Under the pieces are notes generated by a model that saw only the letters and a program-made list of their open reading frames with translations, searched no databases and was not told where the DNA came from. The position numbers and the translations under genes are program-made. Below, in pieces: positions 17,669 to 26,703 of a stretch of DNA of 64,000 nucleotides. Every line of letters starts with the position of its first letter. Within the stretch, counting starts at the first letter, position 1. The DNA comes from Mariprofundus sp. (GTDB lineage Bacteria; Pseudomonadota; Zetaproteobacteria; Mariprofundales; Mariprofundaceae): contig JAJFLH010000018.1 of the NCBI GenBank assembly GCA_021772775.1, forward strand, positions 26,986 through 90,985. The letters run 5' to 3'.

Positions 17669-19269
17669 AGATATTGATAGCTCAGATTGCACCCCGCGTT
17701 GGTGATATTAATGGAAATCTCGGCCTGATTCACCAGGCCATGGCTGAAGCAGAAACATCATTATCTGATTTGGTGGTGTTACCAGAATTGGTGATTACCG
17801 GTTACCCACCTGAAGATTTATTGCATCGCCCCGCTTTTATGGCAACCGTAGAGGTCGCAATCGAATCGCTGATCGCTTCCAGTCGCAATAGTTGCGTAGT
17901 CTTTGGTGCCCCCCGCCGCGATGGTAATTCCCTGAAGAATAGCGTCTTCCTAGCCCAGTACGGTAAGCTGATTGGTCTGTATGACAAACAGTTCCTGCCC
18001 AATTATGGTGTATTTGATGAGCGGCGCTATTTTGAAGCAGGCAATGGTGAAAAGTGCATCTTTGAGGTCAACGGCTGGCGCGTTGGCGTCGGTCTGTGTG
18101 AAGACTTATGGCATGATGAGCTGGCGTTCAGACAGGCAGCCATGCCATGTGATGTATGGCTCAACCTGAATGCTTCACCCTTCCATATCGGTAAACAGGC
18201 TGATCGAGAAGCCCTAGTTCGACGTCGCGCCAAAGCATTCGCGGCACCAGTGGTTTATGTTAACCCGGTCGGTGGCCAAGATGAAATTGTCTTCGATGGT
18301 GGTTCTCATGTTATTGATCCGCAAGGCAATATGCTTATGCGCTCCCCTCTGTTTGAAACCAGTCTGGATACTGTAGATTTGGCCTCCGTTGGTGTCAGGC
18401 AGGTTGTGGCTTTGCCAGAGCCCATGGAGCAACTGCACAAAGCGCTCGTGATGGGTGTAGCTGACTACGTGTTGCGTAATGGCTGTAAGCAGGTGGTCAT
18501 CGGTCTCTCCGGCGGCATTGATTCGGCTTTAACTGCCGTGCTTGCGGTTGAGGCACTTGGTGCCGCCAATGTGCTGGGAGTATTGCTGCCATCACGCTAC
18601 TCCAGCGATCACTCCATTACCGATGCAGAAGGTCTGATAAAAAACCTCGGCATTGAATCCATCATTTTACCCATTGCAGATGGCGTAACTTCAGTTGAAA
18701 GCACACTGGCTGACACATTTGCCAGCTGGGAGAAGTCAGAACCAGACATTACTGAGGAAAATATTCAGGCCCGCATGCGCGGTGTCCTACTAATGGCCAT
18801 CTCGAATAAAACAGGTCGCATGGTACTCACAACAGGCAACAAATCTGAAATGGCCGTGGGTTATGCCACATTATATGGCGATATGGCTGGCGGCTTCGCA
18901 GTACTCAAAGATGTCTATAAAACTGACGTCTTCGCATTGTGTCGCTGGATCAATCGTAATGAAGAGTTAATTCCTGCCAACACTATCAATAAACCGCCAT
19001 CAGCCGAGCTACGTCCCGATCAAAAGGATTCCGATTCATTACCAGACTATGATGTGCTCGATGCCATTCTCAGCGCCAATATCGAAGAACGTTTAGGTGT
19101 CGATGCCATCGCTGCACGTGGTTATGAGAAAGCGGAAGTAAAACGCATCGTGCACCTGCTGCAATTGGCCGAATACAAACGTCGCCAGGCACCTCCCGGT
19201 GTAAAAATAACCCCGCGCGCCTTTGGCCGTGATCGCCGTTACCCCATTACGCATGGTTTTTGGGAATAA
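17665..19269 (+). CDS. nadE: Glutamine-dependent NAD+ synthetase
   Basis: This enzyme amidates nicotinic acid adenine dinucleotide to NAD using glutamine. The N-terminal nitrilase-type glutaminase domain has the catalytic triad Glu41 (LPELVITGYPPEDLL), Lys108 (YDKQFLPNYG) and Cys145 (GLCEDLW). The C-terminal synthetase domain has the P-loop-like GLSGGIDSALTA (from about residue 277), TGNKSEMAVGYATLYGD and KPPSAELRPDQKDSDSLP. Its 534 residues are the usual two-domain length. It converges with cysM across a 117-base gap in which I see no clear terminator. Confidence 0.96.
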   Translation: MKILIAQIAPRVGDINGNLGLIHQAMAEAETSLSDLVVLPELVITGYPPEDLLHRPAFMATVEVAIESLIASSRNSCVVFGAPRRDGNSLKNSVFLAQYGKLIGLYDKQFLPNYGVFDERRYFEAGNGEKCIFEVNGWRVGVGLCEDLWHDELAFRQAAMPCDVWLNLNASPFHIGKQADREALVRRRAKAFAAPVVYVNPVGGQDEIVFDGGSHVIDPQGNMLMRSPLFETSLDTVDLASVGVRQVVALPEPMEQLHKALVMGVADYVLRNGCKQVVIGLSGGIDSALTAVLAVEALGAANVLGVLLPSRYSSDHSITDAEGLIKNLGIESIILPIADGVTSVESTLADTFASWEKSEPDITEENIQARMRGVLLMAISNKTGRMVLTTGNKSEMAVGYATLYGDMAGGFAVLKDVYKTDVFALCRWINRNEELIPANTINKPPSAELRPDQKDSDSLPDYDVLDAILSANIEERLGVDAIAARGYEKAEVKRIVHLLQLAEYKRRQAPPGVKITPRAFGRDRRYPITHGFWE

Positions 19270-19386
19270 TAAATCGAAGTCGCGTAACGAGTTCAGTCCA
19301 AAATGGTCCAGAGTCTAATAAACAGACAGCATTACCTCATGATTTGTCTCGGTGACTTAAGGAAAACTAGAGCTTTTCAGGAACAG

Positions 19387-20328
19387 TTAAATGCCATCGG
19401 CATAGGTAACGCAGTCGTTGCCTGAGAAAACCGGAGTCGTCAGATATTTTTCGCCACCGTCAGGAAATATAGTGACGATTTCACCGGCTTTACCTTCTGC
19501 TGCCAGTTGATCCGCAATCTTCAATGCAGCGGCCAAAGAGCAGCCACAGGATTGACCACAAAGAATCCCCTCTTCAGAGGCAAGGCGCTGGGTGAATCGA
19601 TAAGCTACATCCGTATCAACACCTATTTTTTGGTCATGTACAGCGGCATCATAAATTCCCGGCACAATACTGGATTCGATGTGCTTCAGACCTTCAATTC
19701 CGTGGAAAGGGGAGTCCGGTTCAGCTGCCACGATCTCAATATCAGCATTCATGCTTTTCAAATAACGCCCAGTTCCTACCAGCGTCCCTGAAGTGCCAAG
19801 GGAAGCGATAAAATGAGTCACTTTACCATCACTGTCACGCCAAATTTCCGGGCCAGTAGACTCTTCGTGGGCACGTGGATTGGCGGGGTTATTATATTGA
19901 TCCGGCTTATAATAGAGTTCTGGATTGGCTTCATAAATTTTACGCGCATCCATAATGGCACCATCGGAACCTTCCAGAGGATCTGAAAATATCAGCTCCG
20001 CACCAAAAGCACGGCAGATGCGCTTGCGTTCTTCCGATACATTGCCAGGCATCACCAAGCGCACACGAAAGCCCATCGTTGCACCAATCATAGCTAGCGC
20101 GATGCCGGTATTACCCGATGTGGAATCGAGGATCGTTTTATCTTTGCTGAGTATCCCCTGTTTGATGCCATCGCGAACCATCCAGAGAGCAGGGCGATCT
20201 TTTACCGAACCACCCGGATTACAGCGTTCAAGTTTAGCATGGATACGAATATTATCCGGCAGATAGCTGGTAATATTATTTAACTGTACCATGGGTGTAT
20301 TGCCGATCAAATCTAGAATTGCAGTCAC
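19387..20328 (-). CDS. cysM: Cysteine synthase (CysM/CysK family)
   Basis: This PLP enzyme makes cysteine from O-acetylserine or a related donor and sulfide or thiosulfate. The PLP lysine is Lys43 in NPGGSVKDRPA. The substrate loop is STSGNTGIALAM, phosphate binding is by SLGTSGTLVGTGRYLK, and the C-terminal part has LCGQSCGCSLAAAL and IFPDGGEKYL. The NPGGSVKDRPA form and overall length (313) suit CysM, though CysK-like activity cannot be excluded. The preferred start is GTG 20328, which has GGTGAG about 6 bases upstream; an upstream in-frame GTG at 20346 lacks such a site. Confidence 0.9.
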   Translation of the reverse strand: MTAILDLIGNTPMVQLNNITSYLPDNIRIHAKLERCNPGGSVKDRPALWMVRDGIKQGILSKDKTILDSTSGNTGIALAMIGATMGFRVRLVMPGNVSEERKRICRAFGAELIFSDPLEGSDGAIMDARKIYEANPELYYKPDQYNNPANPRAHEESTGPEIWRDSDGKVTHFIASLGTSGTLVGTGRYLKSMNADIEIVAAEPDSPFHGIEGLKHIESSIVPGIYDAAVHDQKIGVDTDVAYRFTQRLASEEGILCGQSCGCSLAAALKIADQLAAEGKAGEIVTIFPDGGEKYLTTPVFSGNDCVTYADGI

Positions 20329-20408
20329 AATAATCTCACCCTTCACTCGTTCTTATTCTCAACATCGCTCTTCGCAGTGCACCTTTAACTGCGGCGAATC
20401 ATGGCAGA

Positions 20409-21314
20409 TCAATACGTCTTGCCAAGCACATCTAAAATATTCTGCTCATCATCAACGCCAAAGGGCCAAACTAGCGGCTCACTGTGGCTTAAATAGTCAC
20501 GCAGATTTTGCGCCTCAACACCCATTTGACGCAAACCCTGCAAAGTTGTGCTGCCATGCCGTTTGGCCAATCTATCACCATCAGAGCCACACAATAGAGC
20601 ATGATGAATATAAACAGGTTCAGGCAGAGCCAATAGAGCCTGCAGCAAGCGATGAATGCCGGTACTATCCTTCAAATCATCGCCACGAATGACATGAGTA
20701 ATGCCTTGCGATGCATCATCAATCACAACAGCAAGGTGATAACTAAAGGTAATATCTTTGCGCCCGATAACGATGTCGTGACTGATCTTCACAGCATGTT
20801 TTCTACCACTCTCATCCTGCCAACTTAAAGGCTGGCCCACAGATGCCAGAGCCTTGTTCACATTCAAACGCCAGGCAAAACCCTCATGCTGCATGCGCTC
20901 TGTTTGTTCCACCAACGATCTGTTTTTGCATGTGCCCGGATATTCCAATTGTGTTTCTTCGGCATGTGGCGCAGATGCTATACGTTCAACCTCTTGCCTG
21001 ATCTCTTTACGTGTGCAAAAACAGGGATAAATCAGCTGCATATCTCTAAGCTTAGATATGGCCTGTTGATACAGCTCAGAACATTGACTCTGATAGCGAA
21101 TATGCGCCTGCCAACGCAAGCCTAGCCAATACAGATCTTCGATGATGTTATCAGCATATTCAGCTTTGCAGCGTGTATGATCAATATCTTCAATACGCAG
21201 CAGCAACTCGGCCTGGTGCTGCTTAGCCCACTGGGCACAACTTAGGGCTGAATAAGCATTACCTACATGCAACAACCCCGTAGGACTGGGGGCAAAACGG
21301 GTTCGATAGCGCAA
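20409..21314 (-). CDS. gluQ: Glutamyl-Q tRNA(Asp) synthetase
   Basis: GluQ-RS attaches glutamate to the queuosine at position 34 of tRNA-Asp. The 301-residue chain has RFAPSPTGLLHVGN (class I HxGH region), LLRIEDIDHTR and the zinc cluster CFCTRKE with Cys in YPGTCKN. It also has VIRGDDL and the KMSKS-equivalent AKRHGS. It lacks the anticodon-binding domain of true GluRS, as expected. The start must be the TTG at 21314, because the codon before it is the stop of the antiporter gene and the core motif begins at residue 6. With queA in the window, two queuosine-related steps are present. Confidence 0.93.
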   Translation of the reverse strand: MRYRTRFAPSPTGLLHVGNAYSALSCAQWAKQHQAELLLRIEDIDHTRCKAEYADNIIEDLYWLGLRWQAHIRYQSQCSELYQQAISKLRDMQLIYPCFCTRKEIRQEVERIASAPHAEETQLEYPGTCKNRSLVEQTERMQHEGFAWRLNVNKALASVGQPLSWQDESGRKHAVKISHDIVIGRKDITFSYHLAVVIDDASQGITHVIRGDDLKDSTGIHRLLQALLALPEPVYIHHALLCGSDGDRLAKRHGSTTLQGLRQMGVEAQNLRDYLSHSEPLVWPFGVDDEQNILDVLGKTY

Positions 21315-23219
21315 CTATTGACTCGTTTGCTGCTCTATTTGACGCGAGGATGGGGGGAGAATCAAGGCCTGATTTTCCTGGCTGCGCTCGGGACGCATCA
21401 GCACTTTGATTTCGTCGCCAGCGCTAAAAATCAAATCATCATGCGGCACCAGCGTCATATCTTCACGTACAACGGCTACCGGCTGCACCCCATGCTGAAT
21501 GCGCGCATCAGTCATACGCACACCAATCAGCAGTGAATCAGGCTCAATGTACCGTGACTCATATGCCAGACGTTTGCGGTAAGCCTGATCATGCCAGTAG
21601 GTATAATTATATGGTTTGGCAAACAAGCGCCGCACTTGTAACTGATGAATCATACTGGCGTGTTTCACTTCATCTTCTTCTTGCAAAGCAACATAAATTT
21701 CCGGGATATGAAATTGCTCGTGCGCCAGACGAGCGATCAATAGGTTATGATCTGATGAGCCTGTCATAATCAGAGCACAACCAATCTCTTCAGCATGGCA
21801 AATTTCCCAGTACAATGGGTCCAGAGCATTACCGCAAATAGCACTATAACCTGAACGTTTCAGACCACCAATCACTTCAGAATTCAAATCCAAGAACCTG
21901 ACTTCACGGTCTTCACCCAAAGCTCGGCCAAGTTCAGCACCAATCTGACCACCACCAATAATCAATACCGAACGTTCATCACCACCTTCGATTTGTAATA
22001 TCTCCTTCAAACGGCTGGCAAACAGACTATAACCAAGTACCGATACGATGATGATAATATAGACCATAGCCAGCAGCATCTCGGCTTGGGGATAGTTATT
22101 TTGCTGTAATATAAGAACAAATAGAGAGGTGATCGCTGCAGCCACCACGCCTCGCGGTGCCATGCCGGCCAAAAACAGACTTTCATTAAACGATAAACGA
22201 CTACCCAGAGTAGATAACAGGACAATCATTGGCCGTACAACGACAGCCAGAATCACGCATAGCAGCAGCCCTTGCCACAAATAATCATACAACACGGACA
22301 GATCCATATTGGCCGCTAATAACACGAACAATACCGAAATAAGCAACATCGAAAGACTACCTTTAAAGTGTTTGAGGCGTTGAATATCGTGCACTTCCAT
22401 GCGTTGCAGGGTGGCTCCCATCATCAACATGGTTAGTAGGCCAGCCTGTTCACTGATCGAATCAGCCACCAGAAACAGTCCCCAAGCCGATGTCAGCGTC
22501 AGCACCGTACGAATTTCAAAATCCTTGGCCCAATGGCTACCCAAAAGCCAACCCAATAAACGTCCTCCGGCCAGCCCAATCGCAACACCGACAGCCACTT
22601 TATACAAAATATCCTGCGCTATTCCGGATGCACTCATATCTAAGGTCAACGCGACCTGTAACATCACAATAGCCAGAATAGCACCGATCACATCAATCAG
22701 CATCGCTTCGGCTGTTAATACATGACTGATATTTCTACCTAGCCGCATCTGCCGCACAATCGGCAAGATCACCGTTGGGCCACCGACCGACACCAGCGCA
22801 CCAAATAGCAGCGCCAATGGCCAATCCATACCGGCAATAAAATGAGCTGCAGACCCACCAATAAACATCGTTAGTATTGGCCCGATTAACACCAAGTTTC
22901 CAACCACCCAGCCATTTTCACGCAGGGCTTTCAGATTCAGATTCAATCCACCTTCAAATAGAATAATGGCCAAACCCAGTTCGATCAGGGTATGCAAAGC
23001 AGGCTCTATCGTTTCAACATGCAGGGCATGCAAACCAAATGGACCCAAGACCATACCTGCGGTAAGCCACAACAGAATGGGAGGAAAACGGTAGCGATTG
23101 GCCAGCACTTGAGCCGTTGTGGCAATCACAACAGCAATAATGAATGTCGAGGTAGGAGTCATAGCATCAGGGAACATTGCCAATGAGGATGCCGCCATAA
23201 GGGCTGGTCGGCAAGCCAT
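21315..23219 (-). CDS. CPA-type Na+/H+ (K+/H+) antiporter with C-terminal TrkA domains
   Basis: The protein has up to 634 residues. About 12-13 transmembrane segments (20-400) include TAEAMLIDVIGAILAI and GMAPRGVVAAAITSLF, typical of cation:proton antiporters of the CPA1/NhaP type. A cytoplasmic TrkA-N Rossmann domain (SVLIIGGGQIGAELGRALG, from about 418) follows, then a TrkA-C-like end. Such fusions usually give nucleotide-gated monovalent-cation/proton exchange. Several Met codons are possible starts (23219, or 23162 beginning MTPTST). The stop is immediately followed by the gluQ TTG start. Ion specificity is not evident. Confidence 0.85.
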   Translation of the reverse strand: MACRPALMAASSLAMFPDAMTPTSTFIIAVVIATTAQVLANRYRFPPILLWLTAGMVLGPFGLHALHVETIEPALHTLIELGLAIILFEGGLNLNLKALRENGWVVGNLVLIGPILTMFIGGSAAHFIAGMDWPLALLFGALVSVGGPTVILPIVRQMRLGRNISHVLTAEAMLIDVIGAILAIVMLQVALTLDMSASGIAQDILYKVAVGVAIGLAGGRLLGWLLGSHWAKDFEIRTVLTLTSAWGLFLVADSISEQAGLLTMLMMGATLQRMEVHDIQRLKHFKGSLSMLLISVLFVLLAANMDLSVLYDYLWQGLLLCVILAVVVRPMIVLLSTLGSRLSFNESLFLAGMAPRGVVAAAITSLFVLILQQNNYPQAEMLLAMVYIIIIVSVLGYSLFASRLKEILQIEGGDERSVLIIGGGQIGAELGRALGEDREVRFLDLNSEVIGGLKRSGYSAICGNALDPLYWEICHAEEIGCALIMTGSSDHNLLIARLAHEQFHIPEIYVALQEEDEVKHASMIHQLQVRRLFAKPYNYTYWHDQAYRKRLAYESRYIEPDSLLIGVRMTDARIQHGVQPVAVVREDMTLVPHDDLIFSAGDEIKVLMRPERSQENQALILPPSSRQIEQQTSQ

Positions 23220-23317
23220 AGCTTATACGCATCATCCAAGTCTCTTTATAATTTTTGAAATTATTGGCCCACAAGCCGATTAGATAGTAGCCAGCCAATC
23301 AAGAATCCATCTTAAAA

Positions 23318-25825
23318 TTACTGCGTTTGAAGTATTTTTTCTTCCAAATCATCAAGTGAGTACGGCTTCTGAATGAATCCAGCTAAACCAGCATCTACAA
23401 ATTTCTCCGTTACATCTTTCACACTGTAACCTGAAGAGAGGATGACATTGATATCAGTGCGGATGCGTTTCAGTTCATAAAAACACTCCTCACCACCCAT
23501 ATTGGGCATGGTTAAATCCAGTAATACCAATGATATTTGATCTTTATATTTACTAAACAGCTCAACACCCTCAACACCATCGTTCGATGTCATCACCTCA
23601 AAACCCAACTCTTCAAGCATTAATGTAGCGGAGGTGCGTACTATCAGCTCATCATCAATGACCAGTGCAGTGCCATTAAAGCGGTGATGCGGCTCTGGCG
23701 CTTTCTTCATTACTTCTTTGGGCTTAGTGACTACATGAGAAGAAATTGGAAGCACAACGGTAATCACTGTGCCCAGCCCTAAAGTAGAATTGATTCGAAT
23801 GCCTCCGTGATGTCCTTTCACAATTCCCAGAAGTGCACTCATACCCAGCCCACGACCTGTGAACTTGGTACTGTAATAGGGATCAAATATCTTTAACTTG
23901 GTCTCCTTATCCATACCGCAACCGGTATCGGAGACTTCAAGATAGACATAGCGCGTTTCCTCAAGGTATTGATAACCAAAATAGTCACTTAAAAACTCAT
24001 CATCGACTTGCATTTCACCCGTTTTGATGGTGCAAAGCTTAACCTCACTACGCTCTCCATGAACATCTATTGCTTCGGATGCATTGGTAATCAGATTCAA
24101 TAGAACCTGCTGTATTTGGGATATATCCGCATCAATTGCAGGCAATGATTGGCTGAGCTGATAGTTGATAGTGACCTGCTTGGCGACTGCCACATCAATC
24201 AAATTGCCCATATCTTTAGCAACCTGAGAGAGATTAACTGGCGCAATAATAAACTGTCCTTTACCTGAATATGCCAACATTTGATTGCATAGTCCGGCCG
24301 CCGTATGACAGGCATCGATAATCGCATCTACACTACTGCGTTTGCGTGCATGCATACTCGTATCCGGCTGACTCTGCATCAGGGAAGCATGCGCAAGAAT
24401 TGCACTAAGTAAATTATTGAAATCATGAGCAATACCACCAGCCAAAACACCCAAAGATTCAACTCTATCAATATGCTGTAACTTTGATTCGGTCAGATGC
24501 CGCTGACTAACATCCTGTATCACCATTAAAACTGCCGATTGACCTTCATAATCAATGCAGACTGAAGATGTATCGCTATACATAATGCCCTCTGGCGGAT
24601 ATATATAACACTCATCAGTATGCAAATAATTCGTACTATTTTTCAACATATCTTCAATACGTTCAGCCACTGTAAATTGATCTTTAGGATGGATGAATTC
24701 AAGGATGTTTCGTCCAATTAGATGATCGGCTTGATCAGCAAAACCCAGTTTTTCGGCTATATATGGATTGGCATATAAGAGCGTTCCTCGTTGCTGAACG
24801 AGAATGCCCATGTGACTCATCTCCACGAGGGTACTATAACGCTGATTACTGGTAAGCAGAGCCTGCTGGCTCGCCTCCAGCTCCGCAGTACGCGCTATAA
24901 CCTCTTCCTCAATTAGCATGAAATTTTTTCTTGAACGCTGCATCCCCCATACGATAAAACATGTTAAGAACAGACTTAATGCCAATGATTGCCATGCCAG
25001 TACAGTGGGATGATCTTTTAGATATTGAGGTGTAGCAGTAAAATTCAATTGCCCGTTTTGACCGGAGAAAGAGAAAGAAACCTCATGATACAGATCAGTA
25101 GAATCATGACTATGACCTGACGATGAATAAACTAGTTCTTTGCGATCACCATCAATCAGAAACAGAGAGATTTGCTGGGATGCCGTTGGCAAACCGTCAA
25201 GCGCACGTTCAATCAAACCTTCAATATCCCATACCGTTATCACAGCACCAATCTGTGTAGTGGCAAGCAACGCGCCTGTCTGCATTTGACTACTAACAGC
25301 AGCAATAAAGTTCAATGCATTGACATGACTATGTTTATCTCTCTCCACCTGAACCTGAATCAGTCGCCCCTGTTGGGGTAAATAAGTGATTCCGGCATGA
25401 CTATCATCCAGATAAACAAAATCTTTATGAATAAGGCTCGAATGATTGCCTTTTTTAGCATAAATAACGTTTAAACTTTCAGCTTTCGTTGCTGTTGATT
25501 CAAAAACACCCCAGGCAATATTTAAAAGCTGGGGATCATCAATCAAGAGCCTTTCTGCCATCGGCATAAAATCCTCTGGCTCTTGCGGATTGTCATGCTC
25601 AATATTGATATCATGCTCAATAAGGAAACGCACATCAGCCACAGTTTTCTCAACCGATTCCAGCTCTTTCTGAACAGCTATCGCATAACTGGAAACGCTA
25701 TATTCAAACTCTTTTGCAAAGCGCGAGAGTTCCCAGCTATGAATAAAAGCAAAGATTGCCCCGGACAGAAGAAGTCCAAAGCAGAGGATAAGAGTTATTC
25801 TATGTTTTGCATTTACCTTCAGCAT
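23318..25825 (-). CDS. Hybrid sensor histidine kinase (CHASE-like sensor, PAS, HisKA, HATPase, REC)
   Basis: The protein has 835 residues. An N-terminal TM helix (10-28) and a second one (about 276-296) bracket a periplasmic domain of about 245 residues that resembles a CHASE-type sensor. A PAS domain lies at about 325-440. The HisKA domain has phospho-acceptor His467 in GGIAHDFNNLLSAIL. The ATPase has LLNLITNASEAI, VSDTGCGM and GRGLGMSALLGIV. The C-terminal receiver has VIDDELIV and LLDLTMPNMGG. The start is 28 bases after the stop of the small receiver gene, so the pair form an operon. The ligand is unknown. Confidence 0.9.
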   Translation of the reverse strand: MLKVNAKHRITLILCFGLLLSGAIFAFIHSWELSRFAKEFEYSVSSYAIAVQKELESVEKTVADVRFLIEHDINIEHDNPQEPEDFMPMAERLLIDDPQLLNIAWGVFESTATKAESLNVIYAKKGNHSSLIHKDFVYLDDSHAGITYLPQQGRLIQVQVERDKHSHVNALNFIAAVSSQMQTGALLATTQIGAVITVWDIEGLIERALDGLPTASQQISLFLIDGDRKELVYSSSGHSHDSTDLYHEVSFSFSGQNGQLNFTATPQYLKDHPTVLAWQSLALSLFLTCFIVWGMQRSRKNFMLIEEEVIARTAELEASQQALLTSNQRYSTLVEMSHMGILVQQRGTLLYANPYIAEKLGFADQADHLIGRNILEFIHPKDQFTVAERIEDMLKNSTNYLHTDECYIYPPEGIMYSDTSSVCIDYEGQSAVLMVIQDVSQRHLTESKLQHIDRVESLGVLAGGIAHDFNNLLSAILAHASLMQSQPDTSMHARKRSSVDAIIDACHTAAGLCNQMLAYSGKGQFIIAPVNLSQVAKDMGNLIDVAVAKQVTINYQLSQSLPAIDADISQIQQVLLNLITNASEAIDVHGERSEVKLCTIKTGEMQVDDEFLSDYFGYQYLEETRYVYLEVSDTGCGMDKETKLKIFDPYYSTKFTGRGLGMSALLGIVKGHHGGIRINSTLGLGTVITVVLPISSHVVTKPKEVMKKAPEPHHRFNGTALVIDDELIVRTSATLMLEELGFEVMTSNDGVEGVELFSKYKDQISLVLLDLTMPNMGGEECFYELKRIRTDINVILSSGYSVKDVTEKFVDAGLAGFIQKPYSLDDLEEKILQTQ

Positions 25826-25853
25826 GAGAGCTGCATATCAAACACAAACAGCG

Positions 25854-26411
25854 TTAAATCGTCTGTTTTTGTGCCGTACTACTTAACAACTGGGATGACA
25901 TGCCCACACCAAGCAAGATATTATTCAGGTCATGGCTAAGCTGATCACTATATTCGGCACTATCAACAACCGCTTGTTCAAGCTTCGATGTCGCTTCAGA
26001 TAACACGATTTTCACATTTTCTACCTGACGACTCATCTCAATACGCTCTAAAGCGTGAATCATGCGTGTTTTGAGCAAAGTCGCATGAAATGGCTTGAGA
26101 ATATAATCGTCTGCACCTGCATCAATATAATGACTTATCTTATTTAGGTCATTACTGCCGGTAATCACAATAACGCGGGTATTTTTCAATTTGGGGTTAT
26201 TTCTGAATGATTGCAGCAATGCGAAACTATCCGTTTCAGGAATAAGGATATCGAGTAAAATAAGGTCTGGCGTCTGTTTCTCGATCTCTTGTTCGGCCTC
26301 TTGGCCATCTTTCGCCTTTAGGGGCTCAAAACCAAAACTCTGAATCAGCTGATCCAGAATAATATGAACCATAAGTTCATCATCAATAAGGATTTTTGGT
26401 GTTTTATTCAC
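25854..26411 (-). CDS. Response regulator with truncated histidine-kinase-like C-terminus
   Basis: The protein has 185 residues. A receiver domain (about 5-120) has ILIDDEL and the phospho-acceptor Asp in LILLDILIP, and ends with KPF. A helical linker then leads into SDQLSHDLNNILLGVGMSSQ, which matches the phospho-acceptor helix (HDxNN) of the two hybrid kinases in this window. It stops a few residues later without an ATPase domain. The GTG start at 26411 has AAGGAG five bases upstream; a longer frame starts from an upstream GTG. It lies just ahead of the hybrid kinase gene. It may act as a phosphate relay or be a shortened kinase. Confidence 0.8.
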   Translation of the reverse strand: MNKTPKILIDDELMVHIILDQLIQSFGFEPLKAKDGQEAEQEIEKQTPDLILLDILIPETDSFALLQSFRNNPKLKNTRVIVITGSNDLNKISHYIDAGADDYILKPFHATLLKTRMIHALERIEMSRQVENVKIVLSEATSKLEQAVVDSAEYSDQLSHDLNNILLGVGMSSQLLSSTAQKQTI

Positions 26412-26703
26412 ATGCACTCCTTGCAAACAACAACGAAAGAACAGATTCACTCCTTGCAGTTCATAGAGGAGACCCTGTCTTTATTCCATGTCTATAGTCA
26501 TTCCATTACAATCTAAAATCTGATTGCTAACAGATCTACTTGAGCTTGTCATACCTCAAGAAACTCAAATTTTGATAGAGAAAAACAATGAAATTACTAA
26601 GGCTTTATCGTGGCCGTTTAACTTAACATGCTTCATCGCTGATGAAATGCTAGGATTCAGAAATTCAATTTAATATATCTCCGCATAATCAAACAGGTGA
26701 ACC
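26412..26703. other. Divergent intergenic region between receiver gene and gpmI
   Basis: This is 292 AT-rich bases with no credible gene. It must carry the promoters for the leftward receiver/kinase operon and rightward gpmI. An AACAGGTGAACC ribosome-binding region precedes the gpmI ATG. I could not assign -35/-10 boxes with confidence. Confidence 0.5.
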
